Below are positions 1 through 7,647 of a DNA stretch of 33,414 bases, piece by piece. How positions within the stretch are numbered: position 1 is the first letter of the stretch; each line of letters begins with the position of its first letter. A model generated the notes under the pieces. The model was not told the DNA's origin. It did no database searches and worked only from the letters and a program-made list of their open reading frames with translations. Source of the DNA: Nocardioides stalactiti (GTDB lineage: Bacteria > Actinomycetota > Actinomycetes > Propionibacteriales > Nocardioidaceae); contig NZ_JACEFC010000041.1 of assembly GCF_014180715.1 (NCBI RefSeq), positions 1 to 33,414 on the forward strand, given 5' to 3'. Both the position numbers and the translations under genes were made by a program.

Positions 1-1200
1 CACCTGGGCGACGACGGCGTCGTCGCCCAGGACGCCGCACATCCGGTCACCCAGGGCGAGCGACATGTGGGCCGTGAGCGTCGCGATGTCGACGAGCAGG
101 TCCGGCTTGCGCTCGGCTGCCCTGCCGAGCGCGTCGGCGAGGACCAGGCGTCCCTCGGCGTCGGTGTTGGTGATCTCGACGGTCGTCCCGCCGTAGGTGG
201 TGAGGACGTCGCCGGGCCGGAACGACGCGCCGCCGACCATGTTCTCGGCGAGCGCGGCGACGCCGGTCACCCGGACGGGCAGGCCGAGCCGCGCGATGGT
301 GAGGACGGCCTGCACGACCGCGGCGGCGCCGGCCATGTCCTCCTTCATCGTCGGCATGCTGGCCGCGGGCTTGATGGTGAGACCGCCGGAGTCGAACGTG
401 ATGCCCTTGCCGACCAGTGCCAGGTGCACCTTCGCGGCCACGCCCTTGGGGGGCCGGTAGTCGAGCTCGACGAGTCGCGGCGGCGCGGCGGAGCCCGCGC
501 CGACGCCGAGGATGCCGCCGCACCCGAGCTCGGCCAGCCGGACCTCGTCCAGGACGGTCGCCTTGACCCCGGCGACCGGCTTGCAGGCGGGGACGATCTC
601 CTCGGCGAACCGGGCCGGGGTGAGGTCGCCCGGTGGGGTGTTGACCCAGTCCCGGACGCCGATGACGGCGTCGGCCACGAGCTGGGCGTCGTCGAACGCA
701 GCGACGATCTCCTTGCGCCGGGCACCGGGGGAGAGGACGACGATCTCGGCCGGGGCCGAGGGCGAGCCGCTGCTCTTGTAGCGGGTGTAGGTGTAGCCGC
801 CGAGGCGGTAGCCCTCGAGCACCGCCCGGACGAGCTCGGGGGAGTCGGCCGGCAGCGCCATCGCGACGGAGGCGGCGTTGGTGACGGCTCGGGCGGCGGC
901 ACCGGCGGCCCGGCGTACGGCGGCCGGGCCGGCGTCGGCGCCCAGGCCGACGAGGACCAGCAGCGGCGAGCCGAGGGTGCCGGAGGTCGGGACCTTGGCG
1001 ACCTCGCCGGCGCGGCCGGTCAGGCCGAGGGTGGCCAGCAGCGGCGCGAGCTTGCGGCCGTAAGCGGCGGCGACGTCCTCGCCGCCGTCGGCGAGACGGG
1101 CCGACCCCGCGCGACCGCCCTCGCCCGGCACCACGCCCACGACCACGGCCTCGGCCCGGGTCTTGGCGGGACTCGCGGTGCGCAGGGCGTAGGACGTCAT
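1..1200 (-). CDS. pepA: Leucyl aminopeptidase (M17 family), C-terminus beyond window
   Basis: Cytosolic metallo-aminopeptidase that removes N-terminal residues from peptides. The window holds the first 400 codons, from the ATG at 1200-1198; about 100 C-terminal residues, judged from the usual family length near 500, lie off the left edge. The metal and active-site motifs of family M17 are present: GKGITFDSGG (K265, D270), K277, D288, and the family signature NTDAEGRL (N345 to L352, with D347, E349 and R351). The less conserved N-terminal domain spans about residues 1-170. It is divergent from gcvT across 80 bp. A TAGTCT hexamer lies exactly 7 nt before the ATG, so the mRNA is probably leaderless. 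The signature motif makes the family assignment secure; preference for leucine is a family default, not something seen here. Confidence 0.95.
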   Translation of the reverse strand, partial: MTSYALRTASPAKTRAEAVVVGVVPGEGGRAGSARLADGGEDVAAAYGRKLAPLLATLGLTGRAGEVAKVPTSGTLGSPLLVLVGLGADAGPAAVRRAAGAAARAVTNAASVAMALPADSPELVRAVLEGYRLGGYTYTRYKSSGSPSAPAEIVVLSPGARRKEIVAAFDDAQLVADAVIGVRDWVNTPPGDLTPARFAEEIVPACKPVAGVKATVLDEVRLAELGCGGILGVGAGSAAPPRLVELDYRPPKGVAAKVHLALVGKGITFDSGGLTIKPAASMPTMKEDMAGAAAVVQAVLTIARLGLPVRVTGVAALAENMVGGASFRPGDVLTTYGGTTVEITNTDAEGRLVLADALGRAAERKPDLLVDIATLTAHMSLALGDRMCGVLGDDAVVAQV

Positions 1201-1207
1201 GGGCCGG

Positions 1208-1213
1208 AGACTA
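1208..1213 (-). promoter_or_regulatory. Leaderless -10 element for pepA
   Basis: On the minus strand, TAGTCT is followed by 7 nt and then the pepA ATG (1200). This is the TANNNT-N7-start geometry of actinobacterial leaderless transcripts. No Shine-Dalgarno sequence is visible before the ATG. The transcription start is inferred to be the A of the start codon. Confidence 0.6.
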
Positions 1214-1267
1214 GTGGCACGCCCCGTGACCGACGACGGGGACGGACGGTCGAGGGACGCGGCTCGG

Positions 1268-1273
1268 TAGGGT
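1268..1273 (+). promoter_or_regulatory. Leaderless -10 element for gcvT
   Basis: TAGGGT is followed by 7 nt and the gcvT ATG at 1281. The same hexamer and spacing recur at ftsK. With a leaderless mRNA there is no room for a glycine riboswitch, which often controls gcvT in other bacteria. Confidence 0.6.
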
Positions 1274-1280
1274 TTGCCGC

Positions 1281-2396
1281 ATGCACGCCACCTCGCCCAC
1301 GCCCGGGTCCCGATCGCCCCTGCACGACCGGCACGAGGGCCTCGGCGCGAAGTTCGCCGAGTTCGGCGGCTGGGACATGCCGCTCCAGTACTCGGGCATC
1401 GTCGAGGAGCACAACGCCGTGCGCTCCGCCGTCGGGATCTTCGACGTCAGCCACCTCGGCAAGGTCCTGGTCCAGGGACCGGGGGCGGCCGCCTTCGTCA
1501 ACGCCACGCTGAGCAACGACCTCGGTCGGATCGGCCCCGGACGGGCGCAGTACACGCTCTGCCTCGACCCTGAGACCGGCGGCATCATCGACGACATCTT
1601 CAGCTACTACCGCGACGACGAGCACGTGCTGCTCGTCCCCAACGCGGCCAACAACGCCGAGGTCTTCGCCCGGCTGGCGGCGGCGGCGCCCGAGGGCGTC
1701 GAGGTCATCGACCAGCACGCCGACCACGTCGTCCTCGCCGTCCAGGGCACCCGCTCCGACGACGTCCTCGCCAAGGTCGGCCTGCCGGTCGGCCACGACT
1801 ACCTGACCTTCGTCGAGGCCGAGCACGACGGCCACACCGTCATCGTGTGTCGCACCGGCTACACCGGCGAGCGGGGCTACGAGCTCATCGCTCCGAGCGC
1901 GGCCGGCCCGGCTCTCTGGGACGCCGTGCTGGAGGCCGGAGCCGAGCACGGCATCCTGCCGTGCGGCCTCGGCGCGCGCGACACGCTCCGGACCGAGATG
2001 GGTTACCCGCTCCACGGCCAGGACATCGGCCCGACCGTCACCCCCAACGAGGCGCGGCTCGGCTGGGCCGTCGGCTGGAAGAAGCCGGAGTTCTGGGGCC
2101 GCGACGCGGTGCTCGCGGAGAAGGAGCGCGGCGCCCGCCGCAAGCTCGTCGGCCTCGTCGCGACCGGACGGGCGATCCCACGCCCCCACATGTCGGTCTC
2201 GCTCATCCCCGACGTGCTGCTGGGCGAGGTCACCTCCGGGACGTTCTCGCCGAGCCTCAAGCAGGGCATCGGGATGGCCCTGGTCGCGACGGCCGTCGCC
2301 GACGACGCGGAGGTCGGCGTCGACGTCCGCGGCCGGCGTGAGGTCTTCAAGATCGTGAAGCCCCCGTTCGTCGACACCTCGGTGCGGGAGTCCTGA
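1281..2396 (+). CDS. gcvT: Aminomethyltransferase, glycine cleavage system T protein
   Basis: T protein of the glycine cleavage system: it takes the aminomethyl group held on lipoylated GcvH and passes it to tetrahydrofolate, giving 5,10-methylene-THF and ammonia. The 371-residue length is typical. Family segments seen are FGGWDMPLQY near the N-terminus, FDVSHLGK, GGIIDDIFSYY, GYTGERGYEL and LGARDTLRTEMGYPLHGQD, followed by the C-terminal barrel domain with its EVTSGTFSPSLKQGIGMA segment. The ATG at 1281 is chosen because TAGGGT lies 7 nt upstream and the protein starts close to the conserved region. It is divergent from pepA, and its TGA overlaps the ATG of the next small gene. No gcvH or gcvP is in the window, so the rest of the complex is encoded elsewhere. 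Confidence 0.95.
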   Translation: MHATSPTPGSRSPLHDRHEGLGAKFAEFGGWDMPLQYSGIVEEHNAVRSAVGIFDVSHLGKVLVQGPGAAAFVNATLSNDLGRIGPGRAQYTLCLDPETGGIIDDIFSYYRDDEHVLLVPNAANNAEVFARLAAAAPEGVEVIDQHADHVVLAVQGTRSDDVLAKVGLPVGHDYLTFVEAEHDGHTVIVCRTGYTGERGYELIAPSAAGPALWDAVLEAGAEHGILPCGLGARDTLRTEMGYPLHGQDIGPTVTPNEARLGWAVGWKKPEFWGRDAVLAEKERGARRKLVGLVATGRAIPRPHMSVSLIPDVLLGEVTSGTFSPSLKQGIGMALVATAVADDAEVGVDVRGRREVFKIVKPPFVDTSVRES

Positions 2397-2665
2397 TGAA
2401 CCTTCCCGAGCAGCCCGCCGCCTTCCGTGCACCGACCCCGGCCGAGCGCCCGTGGTGGTGGCGGCTGGAGGACGCCGACGGCGGCGAGGTCGCCCTGTCC
2501 GGGGATGCCGCCGAGGAGTACGGCGACCAGCGGTTCGCCAGCCAGGCCGACGCCGAGTCGTGGATCGGCGAGACCTGGGAGGGCCTCAAGGAGGGTGGCG
2601 TCGCTCAGGTGACCCTGTTCGAGCTCGACCGGCTCGTCTACGGCCCGATGTCGTTGAGCGCGTGA
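2396..2665 (+). CDS. Small conserved-looking protein of unknown function (89 aa)
   Basis: I do not recognise a named family. The product is small, acidic and soluble, with an unusual WWWRLEDADGGEV segment near residues 20-32 and no signal peptide or membrane segment. It looks like one alpha/beta domain (FASQADAESWIGETWEGL, then VTLFELDRLVYGP). Its ATG overlaps the gcvT stop codon (TGATG), and a GGGAG ribosome binding site lies 5 nt upstream, so translation is probably coupled to gcvT. That overlap and site, together with the codon-like composition, are the reasons for calling it real. It ends 39 bp before thyA. Its position between two folate-linked genes might hint at a role there, but nothing in the sequence shows it. 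Confidence 0.75.
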   Translation: MNLPEQPAAFRAPTPAERPWWWRLEDADGGEVALSGDAAEEYGDQRFASQADAESWIGETWEGLKEGGVAQVTLFELDRLVYGPMSLSA

Positions 2666-2691
2666 GCCGACCGACCGTCCCCGCGAGCAAC

Positions 2692-2697
2692 TAGGCT
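2692..2697 (+). promoter_or_regulatory. Leaderless -10 element for thyA
   Basis: TAGGCT is followed by 7 nt and the thyA GTG at 2705. It lies in the 39-bp gap after the small unknown gene, so thyA probably starts its own transcript rather than only continuing from gcvT. Confidence 0.6.
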
Positions 2698-2704
2698 TCG
2701 AGTC

Positions 2705-3499
2705 GTGCAGGCCTACCTCGACCTCGTCCAGCGGATCCTCGACGAGGGTGCCGAGAAGGGCGACCGCACCGGCACGGGCACGCTCAGCGTGTTCGGCCAC
2801 CAGATGCGGTTCGACCTGACCGAGGGCTTCCCGCTGGTGACGACCAAGAAGATCCACACCCGTTCGGTCTTCGGTGAGCTGCTGTGGTTCCTCCGCGGCG
2901 ACACCAACGTCAAGTGGCTCCAGGACCGCGGCATCACCATCTGGGACGAGTGGGCCGATGAGAACGGCGACCTCGGGCCGGTCTACGGCGCCCAGTGGCG
3001 CTCCTGGCCAGCGCCCGACGGCCGCCACATCGACCAGCTGTCCCAGGTGATCGCCGACATCCGGAGCAACCCCGACAGCCGCCGCCACATCGTCTCGGCG
3101 TGGAACCCGGCGGACATCCCGGACATGGCGCTGGCGCCGTGCCACGCGTTCTTCCAGTTCTACGTCGCCGGCGGGCGGCTCAGCTGCCAGCTCTACCAGC
3201 GCTCGGCCGACGTGTTCCTCGGGGTGCCGTTCAACATCGCGTCCTACGCGCTGCTCACGCACATGGTCGCCCAGGTGACCGGACTGGAGGTGGGCGACTT
3301 CGTCCACACCCTCGGCGACGCCCATCTCTACTCCAACCACCTCGAGCAGGCCCGGCTCCAGCTCACCCGCGAGCCCCGCGCGCTTCCGACACTGGTCCTC
3401 GACCCGAGCGTCTCCGAGATCGACGGGTTCGACCTCGAGCACATCAGCGTCGAGGGCTACGACCCGCACCCCGGCATCAAGGCCCCGATCGCCGTATGA
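2705..3499 (+). CDS. thyA: Thymidylate synthase
   Basis: Converts dUMP and 5,10-methylene-THF to dTMP and dihydrofolate. At 264 residues it matches the length of the E. coli enzyme. The catalytic cysteine falls at C146 in [10 protein letters not shown], again the same number as in E. coli. Also present are the phosphate-binding RTGTGT near residue 21, the [13 protein letters not shown] block that binds dUMP, and [15 protein letters not shown] with the two arginines that reach across the dimer. The GTG start at 2705 is supported by TAGGCT 7 nt upstream (leaderless) and by alignment with the normal N-terminus. dfrA follows after 7 nt, so the dihydrofolate made here is recycled by the next gene's product. 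Confidence 0.98.
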   Translation: MQAYLDLVQRILDEGAEKGDRTGTGTLSVFGHQMRFDLTEGFPLVTTKKIHTRSVFGELLWFLRGDTNVKWLQDRGITIWDEWADENGDLGPVYGAQWRSWPAPDGRHIDQLSQVIADIRSNPDSRRHIVSAWNPADIPDMALAPCHAFFQFYVAGGRLSCQLYQRSADVFLGVPFNIASYALLTHMVAQVTGLEVGDFVHTLGDAHLYSNHLEQARLQLTREPRALPTLVLDPSVSEIDGFDLEHISVEGYDPHPGIKAPIAV

Positions 3500-3506
3500 C
3501 CACCCC

Positions 3507-4004
3507 ATGAGCACCCCGGGTGGCAAGACCGTGACGATGGTCGCAGCGGTCGCGGAGAACGGCGTGATCGGCCTCGGTGGCAACATCCCGTGGCACCTCC
3601 CCGAGGACTTCGCCCACTTCAAGGCGACCACGGTCGGCACGGTCCTCGTCCTGGGCCGGACCACGCACGAGGGCATCGGCCGGCCGCTGCCCGACCGGAC
3701 CACCATCGTGCTGACCCGCGACCCGGCGTGGAGCGCCGACGGCGTCCACGTGTGCGCCAGCGTCCCCGAGGCCCTCGCGCTGGCCGACACCCTCGAGGGC
3801 GACGTGTCGATCGGCGGCGGCGCGGTGGTCTACGACGCCGCGCTGCCGTATGCCGACGTGCAGGTCATCAGCGAGGTCCACGCGAGCCCCGAGGGCGACA
3901 CCCACTACCCGCAGTTCAGCCGTTCCAAGTGGCGCGAGGTGGCGCGTGAGCCTCGCGAGGGCTTCGACATCGTCCGCTGGGAGCGGGTCTTCGCCTGCGG
4001 TTGA
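3507..4004 (+). CDS. dfrA: Dihydrofolate reductase
   Basis: Reduces dihydrofolate to tetrahydrofolate with NADPH, closing the cycle opened by ThyA just upstream. It has 165 residues, a normal length. Visible motifs are NGVIGLGGNIPWHLPEDFAHFK (split here as NGVIGLGGNIPW and HLPEDFAHFK), in which D34 corresponds to the catalytic acid (D27 in E. coli); GRTTHEGIGRPLP for NADPH binding; and SIGGGAVVYDAALP, the second glycine loop. The usual GRxTWES segment reads GRTTHEGI, a mild variation. No clear ribosome binding site precedes the ATG, which is 7 nt after the thyA stop, so translation is probably coupled. The family is also called folA. Confidence 0.96.
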   Translation: MSTPGGKTVTMVAAVAENGVIGLGGNIPWHLPEDFAHFKATTVGTVLVLGRTTHEGIGRPLPDRTTIVLTRDPAWSADGVHVCASVPEALALADTLEGDVSIGGGAVVYDAALPYADVQVISEVHASPEGDTHYPQFSRSKWREVAREPREGFDIVRWERVFACG

Positions 4005-4026
4005 TCCACCCTGGGAGGCTCGCCCC

Positions 4027-4971
4027 ATGACGATTGAGCTCCGGGTGATGACCGAGCCCCAGCAGGGTGCGTCGTACGACGACCTCCTCGCGGTCGCGCA
4101 GGCCGCCGAGGCCCTGGGCTTCGGCGCGTTCTTCCGCTCCGACCACTACCTGTCGATGTCGGGCGACGGCCTGCCCGGACCGACGGACGCGTGGACGACC
4201 CTGGCCGGGCTGGCGCGCGACACCTCCACGATCCGGCTCGGCACGCTGATGACGAGCGCCACCTTCCGCCACCCCGGCGTGCTGGCGATCCAGGTCGCCC
4301 AGGTCGATGCGATGAGCGCCGGCCGGGTCGAGCTCGGTATCGGGGCGGGCTGGTTCACCCAGGAGCACACCGCCTACGGGATCCCGTTCCCCGACACCGC
4401 GGAGCGGTTCGACCGGCTCGCCGAGCAGCTCGAGGTCGTGACGGGGCTGTGGTCGACGCCGGCGGGGGAGACCTACGACTTCGCGGGTGACCACTACCGC
4501 CTCGCGGACTCGCCCGCCCTCCCCAAGCCGGTCCAGGACACCGGGCACCGGGGAGGACCGCCCGTCCTCATCGGCGGCAAGGGTCCCCGCAAGACCCCTG
4601 CGCTGACCGCGCGGTACGCCGACGAGTTCAACCTGCCGTTCGTCGACGAGGCGACGACCAGGACGCAGTTCGACCGCGTGCGCGCGGCCTGCGAGAAGAT
4701 CGGCCGCGACCCCGACGGGCTCACCTGGTCCAACGCGCTGGTGCTGTGCGTCGGCCGGGACGAGAGCGAGGTCGCTCGTCGGGCAGCGGCGATCGGCCGC
4801 GACGTGGACGAGCTCCGGGCCAACGGCCTCACCGGGTCGCCACAGGAGGTCGTGGACAAGATCGGCCGGTTCGGGGCCCTCGGGACGCAGCGGATCTACC
4901 TCCAGGTCCTCGACCTGGCCGACCTGGAGCACCTGGACCTCGTGGCGACGGAGGTCATGCCGCACGTCTGA
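4027..4971 (+). CDS. LLM-class oxidoreductase, probably F420-dependent
   Basis: A member of the luciferase-like monooxygenase superfamily (TIM barrel), 314 residues, cytosolic. Features seen are the N-terminal strand with LLAVAQAAEALGFGAFFRSDHY, the IRLGTLMTSATFRHPGVLA block, SAGRVELGIGAGWF, and a C-terminal GSPQEVVDKIGRFGALG segment. In actinobacteria, relatives of this type mostly use cofactor F420 rather than FMN, but the cofactor cannot be proved from sequence alone and the substrate is unknown. The ATG at 4027 is chosen because GGGAGG lies 8 nt upstream (4013-4018); the reading frame is open further upstream, but that part overlaps dfrA. It is probably co-transcribed with thyA and dfrA, 22 bp after dfrA. 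Confidence 0.85.
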   Translation: MTIELRVMTEPQQGASYDDLLAVAQAAEALGFGAFFRSDHYLSMSGDGLPGPTDAWTTLAGLARDTSTIRLGTLMTSATFRHPGVLAIQVAQVDAMSAGRVELGIGAGWFTQEHTAYGIPFPDTAERFDRLAEQLEVVTGLWSTPAGETYDFAGDHYRLADSPALPKPVQDTGHRGGPPVLIGGKGPRKTPALTARYADEFNLPFVDEATTRTQFDRVRAACEKIGRDPDGLTWSNALVLCVGRDESEVARRAAAIGRDVDELRANGLTGSPQEVVDKIGRFGALGTQRIYLQVLDLADLEHLDLVATEVMPHV

Positions 4972-4987
4972 GGTGGCGGCGGCGCGA

Positions 4988-4993
4988 TAGCCT
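4988..4993 (+). promoter_or_regulatory. Leaderless -10 element for dapA
   Basis: TAGCCT is followed by 6 nt and the ATG at 5000. A GTG in frame at 4994 begins immediately after the hexamer and would lie upstream of the expected transcription start, which argues for the ATG at 5000. Confidence 0.6.
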
Positions 4994-4999
4994 GTGCCC

Positions 5000-5887
5000 A
5001 TGAGCTCCGCGCCCTTCGGCACCGTGCTGACCGCGATGGTCACACCCTTCCGCGAGGACGGCTCGGTGGACCTCGACGGCGTCCAGCGCGTCGCCCGCCA
5101 CCTGGTCGACCACGGCCACGACGGACTGGTGGTCTCCGGGACCACCGGCGAGTCCGCGACGACCACCAAGGAGGAGGACGGCGAGGTCCTCGCCGCGGTC
5201 AAGGACGCGGTCGGCGACCGGGCCAAGCTCGTCGCCGGCGTCGGCACCAACGACACGAGCACCTCGATCTGGCTCGCCCAGCAGGCCGCCAAGGTGGGCG
5301 CCGACGGAGTGCTCCTCGTGACGCCGTACTACAACAAGCCCGGCCAGCGCGGCATCCTCAACCACTTCCGCCAGGTCGTCGACGCCGCCGAGCTCCCCGT
5401 GATGCTCTACGACGTCCCCGGTCGCACCGGCAGCCAGATCGCCCTGGAGTCCTTCGAGGTGATGGCCGGCTGGGAGCCGGTCGTCGCGCTCAAGGACGCC
5501 GTGGGCGACATGGCGCGCGGCGTGAGGATCAAGGAGATGGGCCTGGCGATCTACTCGGGCGACGACGAGGCCAACCTGGCCTGGCTCGCCCACGGCGCCG
5601 TCGGCTTCGTCTCCGTCGCCGGCCACGTGGTCGGCGACCGTCTGCGTGCGATGCACGACGCGTTCCACCACGACCCGTTGGCCGCGCTCGACATCTTCAC
5701 CGGCATGCTCCCGGCGATCGACGCGATCATGGGCGTTCCCAACTACGGAGCGACGACCGCCAAGGCGTCGCTGGAGATGATCGGCGTGCTCGAGAACCGA
5801 CGTGTCCGTTCCCCGCTCATCGAGCTCGACGACGAGGAGCTCGCAGCGCTGCGGGTCGGCCTCGAGGCTGCAGGGGTCCTCGCTTGA
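5000..5887 (+). CDS. dapA: 4-hydroxy-tetrahydrodipicolinate synthase
   Basis: Condenses pyruvate with aspartate semialdehyde, the first committed step to diaminopimelate and lysine, so it feeds both peptidoglycan and protein synthesis. With the ATG at 5000 it has 295 residues. The Schiff-base lysine is K165 in VALKDAVGD; Y137 in MLYDVPGR and the threonine pair T48-T49 in SGTTGES form the proton relay; R142 is the carboxylate-binding arginine. The start is taken at 5000 rather than the in-frame GTG at 4994 because TAGCCT at 4988-4993 is too close to the GTG. The RNase J start codon overlaps its stop, a pairing also found in other actinobacteria. Confidence 0.97.
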   Translation: MSSAPFGTVLTAMVTPFREDGSVDLDGVQRVARHLVDHGHDGLVVSGTTGESATTTKEEDGEVLAAVKDAVGDRAKLVAGVGTNDTSTSIWLAQQAAKVGADGVLLVTPYYNKPGQRGILNHFRQVVDAAELPVMLYDVPGRTGSQIALESFEVMAGWEPVVALKDAVGDMARGVRIKEMGLAIYSGDDEANLAWLAHGAVGFVSVAGHVVGDRLRAMHDAFHHDPLAALDIFTGMLPAIDAIMGVPNYGATTAKASLEMIGVLENRRVRSPLIELDDEELAALRVGLEAAGVLA

Positions 5888-7569
5888 GTCACCCGCACCC
5901 CGAGCTCAGCGCCCCGCCGGAGCTCCCCGAGGGAGGCCTGCGGGTGATCCCGCTGGGCGGCCTCGGCGAGGTCGGCCGCAACATGACGGTCTTCGAGTAC
6001 GACGGCCGCCTGCTCATCGTCGACTGCGGCGTCCTGTTCCCCGACGAGAGCCACCCGGGCGTCGACCTGATCCTCCCGGACTTCGCACCGATCCGCGACC
6101 GCCTCGACGACGTCGAGGCGCTGGTGCTGACCCACGGCCACGAGGACCACATCGGGGCGACGCCGTACCTGCTGCGCGAGCGGGCCGACATCCCGCTCGT
6201 CGGTTCCGAGCTGACCCTGGCGCTGGTCAACGGCAAGATCCGGGAGCACCGGATCAAGCAGACCTCGTTCTACAAGGTCAGTGAGGGCGACCGGATCAGC
6301 TTCGGCCCGTTCGACCTGGAGTTCGTCGCGGTCAACCACTCGATCCCTGACGCGCTCGCGGTGGCGATCCGGACCGGCGCCGGGCTGGTGCTCCACACCG
6401 GCGACTTCAAGATGGACCAGCTCCCGATGGACGGTCGGATCACCGACCTGCGGGCGTTCGCGCGGCTGGGGGAGGAGGGCGTCGACCTCTTCCTCACCGA
6501 CTCGACCAACGCCGAGGTCCCCGGCTTCACGACCGCGGAGAAGAAGATCACCCCGGTCCTGGACCAGGTCTTCCGCGAGTCCGAGCAGCGGATCATCGTG
6601 GCCTGCTTCGCGTCCCACGTGCACCGGGTCCAGCAGATCCTCGACTCCGCGGTGAAGCACGACCGCAAGGTCGCCTACGTCGGTCGGTCGATGGTGCGCA
6701 ACATGGGCATCGCCCGCGACCTCGGCTACCTCACCGTCCCGCCCGGCGTGATGGTCGACGCCAAGGAGCTGGCGACGCTGCCGCCGGAGCGGCAGGTCCT
6801 CATCTCGACCGGCTCGCAGGGCGAGCCGATGAGCGCGCTCGCGCGGATCGCCAACCGGACGCACAACTTCGTCCACCTCGAGGCCGGCGACACCGTCGTG
6901 CTCGCGTCGAGCCTGATCCCCGGCAACGAGAACGCGGTCTACCGGGTCATCAACGGACTGTCCCGTTGGGGCGCCCGCGTGGTCCACAAGGGCAACGCCT
7001 TGGTCCACGTCAGCGGCCACGCCAGCGCCGGTGAGCTGATCTACTGCTACAACATCGTGCGGCCGCGCAACGTCCTCCCGGTCCACGGGGAGACCCGGCA
7101 CATGCTCGCCAACGGCGCGCTCGCCAAGGAGACCGGCGTCGAGAACGTCGTCTACGCCGAGGACGGCGTCGTCGTCGACCTCGTCGACGGCGTCGCGTCG
7201 GTGACCGGCAAGGTCGACGTGGGCTACGTCTTCGTCGACGGGACGTCGATCGGCGACGTGACCGAGTCCGAGCTCAAGGACCGCCGGATCCTGGGCGAGG
7301 AGGGGTTCATCTCGGTGATCGTGGTCGTCGACTCGGTGGCCGGCAAGGTCAGCGCGGGTCCGGAGATCCACGCCCGCGGCCACGCCTGGGACGACTCGAT
7401 GTTCGAGCCGATCAAGCAGCCGATCATCGACGCGGTCAACCAGGTGCTCTCCGACGGCAACACCGACACCTACCAGCTCCAGCAGACGGTCCGCCGGGTC
7501 ATCGGTCGCTGGGTGAGCAACGCCCACAAGCGACGTCCGATGATCATCCCGGTGGTCGTCGAGGCCTGA
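5884..7569 (+). CDS. rnj: Ribonuclease J
   Basis: Metallo-beta-lactamase/beta-CASP ribonuclease with 5'-to-3' exonuclease and endonuclease activity on RNA, used in mRNA decay and rRNA maturation. The 561 residues carry the signature HGHEDH (H84, H86, D88, H89) after LPLGG-like RVIPLGGLGEVGRNM, the second metal motif HTGDFKMD, the beta-CASP block from about residue 215 with ACFASHVHR and STGSQGEPMSAL, and VSGHASAGEL then LPVHGETRHM near residues 375-405. A TTG start at 5884 overlaps the dapA stop; AGGGG at 5872-5876 provides a ribosome binding site 7 nt away, and the protein then begins about 20 residues before the conserved core, as in mycobacterial RNase J. Transcription ends at the hairpin at 7597-7632. 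Confidence 0.96.
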   Translation: MSHPHPELSAPPELPEGGLRVIPLGGLGEVGRNMTVFEYDGRLLIVDCGVLFPDESHPGVDLILPDFAPIRDRLDDVEALVLTHGHEDHIGATPYLLRERADIPLVGSELTLALVNGKIREHRIKQTSFYKVSEGDRISFGPFDLEFVAVNHSIPDALAVAIRTGAGLVLHTGDFKMDQLPMDGRITDLRAFARLGEEGVDLFLTDSTNAEVPGFTTAEKKITPVLDQVFRESEQRIIVACFASHVHRVQQILDSAVKHDRKVAYVGRSMVRNMGIARDLGYLTVPPGVMVDAKELATLPPERQVLISTGSQGEPMSALARIANRTHNFVHLEAGDTVVLASSLIPGNENAVYRVINGLSRWGARVVHKGNALVHVSGHASAGELIYCYNIVRPRNVLPVHGETRHMLANGALAKETGVENVVYAEDGVVVDLVDGVASVTGKVDVGYVFVDGTSIGDVTESELKDRRILGEEGFISVIVVVDSVAGKVSAGPEIHARGHAWDDSMFEPIKQPIIDAVNQVLSDGNTDTYQLQQTVRRVIGRWVSNAHKRRPMIIPVVVEA

Positions 7570-7596
7570 TCCGCTCGCAGCACTCCGTACGACGCG

Positions 7597-7632
7597 AGAA
7601 CCCCCGCCCTCCTTCCGGAGGGCGGGGGTTCT
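7597..7632. terminator. Bidirectional intrinsic terminator between rnj and the peptidase gene
   Basis: A perfect 16-bp stem (left arm 7597-7612, right arm 7617-7632) with a TTCC loop lies between the convergent rnj and metallopeptidase genes, 27 bp after the rnj stop and 15 bp after the peptidase stop. The outer base pairs are A/T-rich on both sides (AGAA and TTCT), so it can act on both strands. Confidence 0.85.
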
Positions 7633-7647
7633 CTGCGTGGTGCTGGA

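Noticed and set aside
1201..1280. Glycine riboswitch before gcvT
   Set aside because: The whole gap is 80 bp, shared by two promoters, and gcvT looks leaderless.
67..1512. A 481-codon plus-strand frame across pepA and the start of gcvT
   Set aside because: The minus-strand frame has the full M17 signature and gcvT is clear in another frame; this one has only low-complexity composition.
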